IMG/VR virus record: IMGVR_UViG_3300032278_000113
Location: 1-24,574 of that record
DNA length: 24,574 nt
Origin: a virus
Direction: 5' to 3' (one strand)
Shown: positions 5,860-14,079 of the stretch, piece after piece
How positions within the stretch are numbered: position 1 is the stretch's first letter
Layout: the number at the start of each line of letters is the position of its first letter
Program-made: the position numbers and the translations under genes
Notes under the pieces: model-generated
What the model was told of the DNA's origin: nothing
Databases searched by the model: none
The model's input: the letters and a program-made list of their open reading frames with translations, nothing else

Positions 5860-8800
5860 CTAACGGAGTGTCGCGCCCCTCAACGAACGGTCCTGCGAAA
5901 TCTCTTCACGCTGGTCGTAAGCACGCCTGATTCTTTCCATCTCCTGCTCGTACCGTGTGTTGGTACGCAACCCCAGCCCGAACGCCCACGACATCCAACT
6001 GCTCAAAGCCCGCTCCTGATAGCGGGTTTCGTCAGGAAACAACCTGCGCAAATCAGAGAACACTGGCATCAACTGCGCCATCGTATGCAGTTCATAATCT
6101 TTCATGGCCCACTCGCCAGCGTGCGTCTTGCGTGTCAACCCAGCAGCCCCCAACAACGGCATCAACCCCGGAACTAACCGATACGCACGAGGTACCACCT
6201 CGTACTTGCCGTCGAAGTGGTAGCCCTTCCAAAGATTCTGCTTCGACTTCCACTCATACGGTGCCTTGATAAGCGGAGTGACCATCGAACCGAAACTACC
6301 CAAAGCAATAGCAGCACGGTCACCAACGCTCAACTTGCGATCAAACGCCATCGCCGGATCAAGTAGTTCCAACGGAGTTTTGAACGGCAGGTCAGGCAGG
6401 ATGAACATGTCCTCGCCCTCAAACTTGAACGGCAACTGGATAGCGCCCTGACGCACCATCCACTTAGGAACAATATTCGGTTCCCCTTCCGTTGTCATTT
6501 CGATTTCTTTCTTCAGACTCATGTACCGGTTGAACACCTGCGGCTTACGAGCCATCATCTCCATCATCAACGGCAGGTTCTTACGAGTCCACGTATAGAA
6601 CGGCACCACCCGCTTCACGACATTCCGCTCAAAATCGGACAGGTCGTCGTAATCGAAATGGAACTTCATAATGTCATCGAACGCATCGTCAACACGCCCG
6701 CCCTTGAGCAGCGTGTCGAACCCCAACGACCCACGCACGAAAGTCTCAGTTGCCATACCGAACTGACGCGACAAGCGCAGCGGAGCGTTACGCGTACTAA
6801 ACGGATTGAACGCATCACCAAGGTTGATTTTCTTCCCACGTATCTTGATCGTCGGAGTGATCTTCGACAAGCGACTAGCACCCGCCTGAGTTTCCACGAA
6901 CTCCGTGGCGACCTGACCACCAGCAGCCCCAAGGGAACCGCTCTCAGCCAACTGGCGCACGTACTCCACATGCTCCGGGTTCACATTGTCCGGGTTGATG
7001 CCCCTCTTGCGCATCGCCCGCTTCACATCCTTAGCGCGCTGGGTTAGACCCAGCCGCTCAGCCTCATCTGCCTGATGCTTCCAATACGCCCGCATGAACC
7101 GACGGTAACTAGACCAGTTCATCCCGGCCAGATGGTTCATAAACGTGGCTGACATGAAGTTCCTGCCGTGGAACCCCGGCTTAGCGATCATGTATGCGCG
7201 TAACAGGTTGTGGAGTTTGTCGTACTTGCGGAAGAAACCATCGGCTCCGCCACGGGCGACGTAGCGCTCCGTGGCAGTCATCGCCTCAACGATCGTCGCT
7301 GGTCCCTGAAGTTCACCGAACGATTTCATCCCAGAACGGAACACCGAATCCAGAATCTCTTCCCGCTGCCCGATCTTATGGATGTCGCGCGCCCCCTCGG
7401 GCAACTGTGAAATCAACTCCAACCAATCGTCGGCACCGTCCTGCAACTCGCCCATTGCGAAGTCCAACATCTTCTGATCGGTTTCAATGAGAGCGCCTAC
7501 AGCGAGTCGAAGTTCGATCAGATCATCTGGCAGGTTCTCCAAGGGGATGTCACCGCCCGCACCCAAGCGGGCGAGAGTATCCATAGCCCGGTCCATCTTC
7601 GCAGTACGCTCAATGACCGACGACGCTATAAGAGACTCCCGTATCGCTATCTCATCTGGCGTGTACTGGGCAGCCAGCCTCGCTGCGTCCGCCTCCCTCA
7701 CCGCACGGTTGAACTCCCGTACCGTCGCCCCGTACTTGCCCTTCGCAGAGTTCATGTTCCCAACCAGAATGGCGCGATGACCTGCGATGTCCTGCAACAG
7801 ATCAGCGTTCGCTGCCTGAATGTTGATAGGAGCGTCGGGTGCTGACATCAGACTGTACGCCTGCTCATCCCACCAGTCCATGAAAGCAGCCGAATCCATG
7901 TACTTGCTCTCGCCCGTAACGGCCTCCACCAAACCCCGGAACAGCGGGCTATCTTCGGGATCTTCGATCCTTCCCAACAGGGCAGCGTATTCGTCGCCCG
8001 CCGTTATCGGCGTTTGATCCACCGGATCAAACGACACGATCTCATTCATGTCACGCGGCGGTAGCAGCGCATCCTCGTCCATCCCCAAATCTTGAGCCTG
8101 ACGCTTCAAGGTTGCTATAGCGTCCTCTGTCAAGTCGTCCAATATCACCTCAGGGGCACGATCCATCAACCGGTTGAGGTTCCGATGCGTTTGTAGAACG
8201 TCGCCGGAATGTAGCGCTAGCGGATTGGTGAACATCATGTTCGGGAACGGTGTCTGCGTGCCGTCCGTGGTGAGAAGAGGCAACGATTCGCCCGTAGGGG
8301 ACATCGTTAGTTTCGCCTGCCCACCGTCGAAATCGTTGAACCACACCGCACCGTTGTACCCGTCGGCAGTCAACGACCGCCGGTACATGTGAATAAACTT
8401 GCCCCCAAACCACTTCTTACCCAACCTATCGAACTGTTCAAAAGTAGCCGGTGTGCCCTTCGGCATCATCCCCTCATGCCCGTAAAGAAGGGAATCCAAG
8501 TAAACAGCCCAATCAGTTAGCGTGCCATTGTTCTTGGCTATCTCCTGCGCCCAAGTGAACGGGTTTATGTTCGGGTCGATTTTTGCTAGATACACCGAAT
8601 ACAATTCAGGCAAATCTTGAAGAGCGTTTTCCCCCAATCGGGCAGCCTTCGCCTGCTGCTTCATAGCCAACTCCACAGCGTTGCTCAACAGCCCCGCTTC
8701 CGCTTCCCCCGATGGTAAACGTACCCGTCCGATCACTTCGCCAGCATCAACGTCCATAAACGCTGGATAAACCTCAGCGAACCCCTGCCTGCCTGCCCCG

Positions 8801-11800
8801 TCAGCGTCACCCAACCAGATAGCGAACCGTAAGCGCTCCTCAAACGACGCGTCCTTGAGTTTCTGAACCATCTGAGCGCGAGGCACATTCGGGTTCCACT
8901 CGTAAGCACCCGCTGGGATGTCGATACGGCCCATGTTCCACGCAAGTTCAATAGTGGCAACCGACCGGCTATGAGGACCGGGGCGTCCAATCCCCGTGCC
9001 GGGGATTACGTCCGCATCTCTCGCCTGATCTTGCAGCACGCGAATAAACTTTTCAAAGAACTCAGGATCAGCGTCGCCTACACGGGCGAACTGATCCAAC
9101 ATCATGTGGCCCCCGGCCTGACTATCCATCCCCTGTCCACCCGCATAACCGTGCTTGTCTATTCGCGCTAGTTCTTCCACCGCTTCAAGAATGTCATCCG
9201 GGGACATGTCCGCTGTCATGCCCATAGCAATCTCAGCAGCACGCACCTCAGAGTCGGGGTGAACCCCGTACACCTTTATGTTTCTGGCCCCCATCGGGGT
9301 TTCCAAAACAAGGTTGTACGGGTGCCTACCCGGATTGTTGAATGTTCCACCCCATGTCAAACCATTAGGCATCCCATTCAAAAACGGTTTATCCACCCAC
9401 CCGTGTTCGGGTCGGCCATACCGCAACAACGGATTGATGAACTCACCGCTGCTCATGTGCATGACCCGCAGGCCATCACCAGTTTTCACGGCTGCTTCAA
9501 TCACCTCTTCTGAAATGCCACGCGCCGCAAGAGTGGCCTTCAACATTTCTTCCGAACCAGCCTCATGGAATTCTTGACCGAAGTAATCAGCCATGCCGCG
9601 TAGGCGTTCCTCTAAGAAATCAATATACGGTTGCTGCTGATCGGTGGTAATACCCGGCATGTGGCGGCGAACAAAGTCGCCCATGCCGCCGTAACGCGCA
9701 CGCATTTCTAACAGGTCAGCAGTCTGACGACCCAACACCCCAGTCAACGACGTTTCATCCGGTATCCCAATCCGCACCAACTCGCCGTAAGGACGCGCCG
9801 GGTCAAGCATGTTCTCAATGGTTGACTGCACGTTATGGGGACGACCGGGCTTCCGGTACCCCTGCGCCCTGTGAAAGAAAGTCCCCCCCTGATCGACACG
9901 AACTAAACCATCCGCAGTCGAAATCCCTATATTGTCGTAACCAGTTCCCAACACATCCCAGTTCGCTAACAGCAGATCCGCTGCCGTACCGCGTGTCGTC
10001 GCGTTAGCCAAAGTTTGCGCTGCTGCCCCTTCGGGGACTGCATCTGGGGTAGTTAGAAACTTTCTGCCATCCTCCAACGTCACGATTACTGCCGTGCGAG
10101 GGTCCAACCCCGACGCTGCCACAGTGTCCAGATCGGCAATCCACGGAGACACATGCCAAAGAGAACCATTCGCGCTTCTTGACGCATACCCGTTGGGTGC
10201 GCCAAGGTTCTTATACCCCGCACCACCGCTCAACTCACGGTACAAAGCGTTGCTCAACACCTCACCTGTGACCCGTTCGCGCCCGTTGCCTTCCCCAACA
10301 AACACCCCGTCAGCAGCCTCATCCGTGTACTCCTTGACGTAATACTCTTTACCGTCAAGCGTGTACTTGCCTCCCATGTTGGACCCCAACGGGCCTTCCA
10401 TGAACTCACCACGTTGGAGAATGTCGTCTATCGACACGCCCACTTCGTCAATGGGCGACTGCGATGTGCGCAATGAACGCCGCATCGCGTTACGCATGTC
10501 TTGCATCATCACGTAGTCGCGTACAGTCGCCCACCGGGTCATGCCCTGATCCTCGTACATGAACCGGATGGGTTTCCCCTCAGCCTGTGCGACCTCTTCG
10601 ATCATCCCAATGGTGGCTTCGACACCCTCCATCTCTCTGGTCATGGTGGATTCCATCTGCCCCACGATTTCATCCAGATCACGGCCATCGAACAGGGTGG
10701 CCCGTACCGGCTGAGGATTCCCAGCATGGTACGTATACAAATCATCCAGCATCGCTGGGTCGTTCATCAAATCATCAAAGGTGGCTGCGTTCGCAAAGCC
10801 TTCGTCTAGGTTCCTGAGAATCGCCGTCTGGGCCTGCACCACCGCTTCCGGTGTCGGTTCCCATACGTCTGTAGGCGCAAACTCTGCGTACTCGTCCAAG
10901 ACTCTGGTGGCTTCGTCAATCTCCAACCGTGTGCGCTTCAGCATGTAGTCGATCTTGTTCGCAGCGTTCCCCGTGTCGAACCCTCCGAACATCACCTCAT
11001 ACGCTTCACCAAAGAATCCTTCTTCTTCCGCAGCGACACGCTCGCCAACCCGTACCTTCGGGTTGGCAGCCATAATGTCCAACTCGCGCTCAACACCCAG
11101 CCAAATACCTATACCGCCCTCATCGGCCTGCTGTAGAACACCGTCAAGTTGCATGAAGGTTTCTTCAATGTCCAAATCGCCCCCATCGGGGGTGATGTAC
11201 TTCCACCGTCCATCAACATTCCGAACAAATTCAGGAAGCGCTCGTCCCGAAGCGGCCAGTTCATCCAACTGCCGGTTCGGGGAAGTCGGATTGAACCCAC
11301 CGAAATCCCTGACAAACGCCTCAAAGGTTTCCGACTGTCCGAAAATCTTGTTGACGGCACGCTCCATGAAGAGAACCTGAGCGGTACCACTACTCAGCCG
11401 ACCATACGAGAAACGCAACGACGCACCATCTGCCCGCAGATCCGCCACCCGGTCCAGCAACGCTACGCGTTCCTTCTCCAACTGGACGACAAGAGCCTCG
11501 TCCCCCTCCCCCTCGTCTATCTGCCGTTGTATCCTTTCTAAACGGTCGTCTACGTCCTTGACCTTCTGGCGATGTTCCATGTATTCGGCTTCATGGCGTG
11601 TCCGCTCCGAATACCAGTCCTCCTGCCGACGGTTAGCCATCTCCAACCGCTCATCAGCCTGCCTAGAAACAGCCTCAAGTTCTTCTATTTCCTTGGCAAC
11701 AGCGGCAGGCTCACCGATGTTGTTGGCCTGACGATTCATGGCCTGCATCAGATCGGCCTTAGCGCGCATCACCGCATCTGTGGCCCGGTTCAGTTCGCGT

Positions 11801-14067
11801 CCGACGCGTACAGCCTCCGCCGTGGGTATCGTCGTGTACTCGGCCATGCGGTTGAGAAGGATGCCTTCGTTGAACAGCAGCGTTTCCGTGTAAACCTCGC
11901 CGGTACGACCGGCGATAGTGTTCACATACCCCTTTAGGGCTACTTCGATGTCGTCAACGAACAGCGAATAGTCGCCTCCGTGCCGTTCGGTGATGTCCAT
12001 GATCTGCTTCTCAATGGACCCCCATACTTCTCCGGCTTCTCCGCCCTCTACTGCGGAACCCGGTGTATGCAGTTCGTCCCCGAAGAACTTCCCCGATATG
12101 TCGCCTTCCTCCCTCAGCAACTTGTCGGCTTCCGCGACACTTATGCCATCTTTAGTGGCGCGTTCAGCAACCTTGGCGTCGAACTCTTCGACACTCATAT
12201 ACTTACGACTCATCTCAGGGCCAGTGACCTTGTATTTCCCACGCCCTTTATGCAACCGCTCGCTGTATTTGCCCTTTGTTGCGAACGCTTCGCGTATCGC
12301 AGTACGAGCATCGTCAGTTAGTTGCCGTGGAACGTAGTTATCTACTTGCCCAAGGAAATCCCGACCACCCAAACGGTGCGCTTCGGTGCGCAAAGTCTCA
12401 AACAGTTCCGTCCCCTTGCGGGTCAGGTCATCCCCGACCAGAGCGATAGCATCAGCATCGCCTGCTATCGCATGGTAGACAGCCGAATAGTCCGCTCCCA
12501 CCGCATCGACTTCGCTCATAAAGTCTTGCGCTATCCGCTGAAGTTCCGTTTTCGCAGACCGCGCCTTTGAATTGCCACGACCCGTGGCATGAAGAAGGCG
12601 TTTACCCTGATGAACAAAGACAGCATCGGTAGAATCCCGAATAGCGTTCTTCAGGTCGCCCATGCGTCCGCTGAGTTTGCCACCCGTAACCAGACGGGTC
12701 AGCCCCCCACGCCTCAACAATGCGTTATCGGCCTTACCGCCAGCAGCCTTGACCGCCTGACGGATGATCCCGTTCCTCAACCCCTGCGGGATACCGGTCA
12801 CCATCTTGCCTATTACCGGCGCTTCCGAAGTCATAAAGCGAATACCCATAGGGGAATCCAAACCCTTACTGGTAATGGAACGCTTTATCTTTTCAATCGG
12901 ACGGTTGATCCTGAGCGCCCGCCCGATCGGGCCGGTACCCGGCACTTTCATACCAAACGACAAGGCCAACTTGTCAGCCTCACCCGGAGAGAACCACGCC
13001 CCCCCAAAGTTCTTGATGATGTCGTCCGCTTCCACATCCACCTGATTGCGGATCGTCTGACCCAACTCATCCACGAAATCGTCTGCGCCGTAACGCAAGT
13101 TCTTATCCAGCCCGCTGTCTGCGAACATCCTCCCAGCGAACCGCAGGTTGTCGCCCGCTACGGCAGTAGCGCCACCGTCCATAGCCTCCGCGCCAATCTG
13201 CATGAGCCGTTCCAAGTCAGCGATTTCATCATCAGCGAACTTGATAGTTACAGCACCCGTATCGTCAAGCCCCTGACGACTCACCCGTGAAACCCATTCA
13301 GTAGTGATACTGCCATCCGGGGCCGTACTGATCTTCAGGTTCTTCTTACCGCCATGATGAGCCTTCCGGGCAATGTCATCAGCCAACGCCCCCCAATCAC
13401 CCTGCTTCATGCTCTTACCAACAGCACCCACAACGTCGTCGCCCAACGCACGAACCTGATTCAAAACACTCTTACGCACCAACTCCTGCGTGACGTTCCG
13501 GGCACCCCCCCTAGCCAACACCGAACCAAACGCGACACCCTTACCGACCAGCCCCAAATAGGAGAACGGGTCAAAGGCCACATCCCCGATGAACCCCAAC
13601 GCGGCAGCACCAAACTTCTGCCAACCACTATCACGATCCTGCATAACATCGTAATCGTGGAGCAAACGACCAAACGTATAGTTGTCTTTGTACTGCTTTG
13701 TGAAATCGCCCCAACTGGCATCCTGACCTGTGAACAGGTCGATGCCCTCTTTGATGGCAGATGTGGTAAACGCCAAAGGCTTCTGAATAGCGTTTAGAAA
13801 GCCGCCTACAGGCCCGCTCGTAAGCGCCTTCATGTACCACGGGGTGTTGCTCTTGATGTACCCCTCTTCAACCCATCTGCTCTGCTCAGCGACAGGCTGG
13901 TACGACAAACCTTGCGCCTGATAGGGCGCTGATACGCCAAGAATGTCAGCGATACGCTGACTACCCACCGGTTTGGGGGCGACATGCGCCGACGCGGGAG
14001 CGTCGGCAGTCCCAAGGATGTCTGCTATGCGTCCCCGGTGGTGCTGACTGGGGTCATACGCGGCCAT
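5860..14067 (-). CDS. Giant polyvalent virion / internal-core protein with embedded kinase-like domain (2735 aa)
   Basis: This gene fills a third of the window. Visible regions, in order: RIADILG written twice (residues 13-19 and 38-44) in a disordered N-terminus; a helical block with the apolar segment GFIGDVAFDPFSYLG near 155-170; a Lys/Arg-rich region near 380-500; a long coiled coil at about 745-890; a kinase-like domain at about 1220-1430; an unassigned alpha/beta stretch at about 1530-1650 with H1537-M-S-S; more helical sequence; and a conserved-looking C-terminal part with VPFYTWTRKNLPL near 2487-2499. Kinase features are the glycine loop GSNMGGKY (1228-1235), YYVKEY with Lys1245, a helix VTGEVLSNALYREL with a conserved-type Glu, NWDVLGTGYDN (1369-1379) with Asp1371, and VRVDQGG with Asp1392. 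This resembles HipA/PI4-kinase-type folds. By synteny it takes the place of T7 internal proteins gp15/gp16, so it is probably packaged and ejected. Substrate and activity are unknown. Confidence 0.88.
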   Translation of the reverse strand: MAAYDPSQHHRGRIADILGTADAPASAHVAPKPVGSQRIADILGVSAPYQAQGLSYQPVAEQSRWVEEGYIKSNTPWYMKALTSGPVGGFLNAIQKPLAFTTSAIKEGIDLFTGQDASWGDFTKQYKDNYTFGRLLHDYDVMQDRDSGWQKFGAAALGFIGDVAFDPFSYLGLVGKGVAFGSVLARGGARNVTQELVRKSVLNQVRALGDDVVGAVGKSMKQGDWGALADDIARKAHHGGKKNLKISTAPDGSITTEWVSRVSRQGLDDTGAVTIKFADDEIADLERLMQIGAEAMDGGATAVAGDNLRFAGRMFADSGLDKNLRYGADDFVDELGQTIRNQVDVEADDIIKNFGGAWFSPGEADKLALSFGMKVPGTGPIGRALRINRPIEKIKRSITSKGLDSPMGIRFMTSEAPVIGKMVTGIPQGLRNGIIRQAVKAAGGKADNALLRRGGLTRLVTGGKLSGRMGDLKNAIRDSTDAVFVHQGKRLLHATGRGNSKARSAKTELQRIAQDFMSEVDAVGADYSAVYHAIAGDADAIALVGDDLTRKGTELFETLRTEAHRLGGRDFLGQVDNYVPRQLTDDARTAIREAFATKGKYSERLHKGRGKYKVTGPEMSRKYMSVEEFDAKVAERATKDGISVAEADKLLREEGDISGKFFGDELHTPGSAVEGGEAGEVWGSIEKQIMDITERHGGDYSLFVDDIEVALKGYVNTIAGRTGEVYTETLLFNEGILLNRMAEYTTIPTAEAVRVGRELNRATDAVMRAKADLMQAMNRQANNIGEPAAVAKEIEELEAVSRQADERLEMANRRQEDWYSERTRHEAEYMEHRQKVKDVDDRLERIQRQIDEGEGDEALVVQLEKERVALLDRVADLRADGASLRFSYGRLSSGTAQVLFMERAVNKIFGQSETFEAFVRDFGGFNPTSPNRQLDELAASGRALPEFVRNVDGRWKYITPDGGDLDIEETFMQLDGVLQQADEGGIGIWLGVERELDIMAANPKVRVGERVAAEEEGFFGEAYEVMFGGFDTGNAANKIDYMLKRTRLEIDEATRVLDEYAEFAPTDVWEPTPEAVVQAQTAILRNLDEGFANAATFDDLMNDPAMLDDLYTYHAGNPQPVRATLFDGRDLDEIVGQMESTMTREMEGVEATIGMIEEVAQAEGKPIRFMYEDQGMTRWATVRDYVMMQDMRNAMRRSLRTSQSPIDEVGVSIDDILQRGEFMEGPLGSNMGGKYTLDGKEYYVKEYTDEAADGVFVGEGNGRERVTGEVLSNALYRELSGGAGYKNLGAPNGYASRSANGSLWHVSPWIADLDTVAASGLDPRTAVIVTLEDGRKFLTTPDAVPEGAAAQTLANATTRGTAADLLLANWDVLGTGYDNIGISTADGLVRVDQGGTFFHRAQGYRKPGRPHNVQSTIENMLDPARPYGELVRIGIPDETSLTGVLGRQTADLLEMRARYGGMGDFVRRHMPGITTDQQQPYIDFLEERLRGMADYFGQEFHEAGSEEMLKATLAARGISEEVIEAAVKTGDGLRVMHMSSGEFINPLLRYGRPEHGWVDKPFLNGMPNGLTWGGTFNNPGRHPYNLVLETPMGARNIKVYGVHPDSEVRAAEIAMGMTADMSPDDILEAVEELARIDKHGYAGGQGMDSQAGGHMMLDQFARVGDADPEFFEKFIRVLQDQARDADVIPGTGIGRPGPHSRSVATIELAWNMGRIDIPAGAYEWNPNVPRAQMVQKLKDASFEERLRFAIWLGDADGAGRQGFAEVYPAFMDVDAGEVIGRVRLPSGEAEAGLLSNAVELAMKQQAKAARLGENALQDLPELYSVYLAKIDPNINPFTWAQEIAKNNGTLTDWAVYLDSLLYGHEGMMPKGTPATFEQFDRLGKKWFGGKFIHMYRRSLTADGYNGAVWFNDFDGGQAKLTMSPTGESLPLLTTDGTQTPFPNMMFTNPLALHSGDVLQTHRNLNRLMDRAPEVILDDLTEDAIATLKRQAQDLGMDEDALLPPRDMNEIVSFDPVDQTPITAGDEYAALLGRIEDPEDSPLFRGLVEAVTGESKYMDSAAFMDWWDEQAYSLMSAPDAPINIQAANADLLQDIAGHRAILVGNMNSAKGKYGATVREFNRAVREADAARLAAQYTPDEIAIRESLIASSVIERTAKMDRAMDTLARLGAGGDIPLENLPDDLIELRLAVGALIETDQKMLDFAMGELQDGADDWLELISQLPEGARDIHKIGQREEILDSVFRSGMKSFGELQGPATIVEAMTATERYVARGGADGFFRKYDKLHNLLRAYMIAKPGFHGRNFMSATFMNHLAGMNWSSYRRFMRAYWKHQADEAERLGLTQRAKDVKRAMRKRGINPDNVNPEHVEYVRQLAESGSLGAAGGQVATEFVETQAGASRLSKITPTIKIRGKKINLGDAFNPFSTRNAPLRLSRQFGMATETFVRGSLGFDTLLKGGRVDDAFDDIMKFHFDYDDLSDFERNVVKRVVPFYTWTRKNLPLMMEMMARKPQVFNRYMSLKKEIEMTTEGEPNIVPKWMVRQGAIQLPFKFEGEDMFILPDLPFKTPLELLDPAMAFDRKLSVGDRAAIALGSFGSMVTPLIKAPYEWKSKQNLWKGYHFDGKYEVVPRAYRLVPGLMPLLGAAGLTRKTHAGEWAMKDYELHTMAQLMPVFSDLRRLFPDETRYQERALSSWMSWAFGLGLRTNTRYEQEMERIRRAYDQREEISQDRSLRGATLR

Positions 14068-14079
14068 GACTCATGCCAC

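Noticed and set aside
12589-13290. Plus-strand 233-aa open frame
   Set aside because: It is antisense to the giant gene, with no recognisable motif, no good ribosome binding site and a composition typical of reverse-strand shadows.
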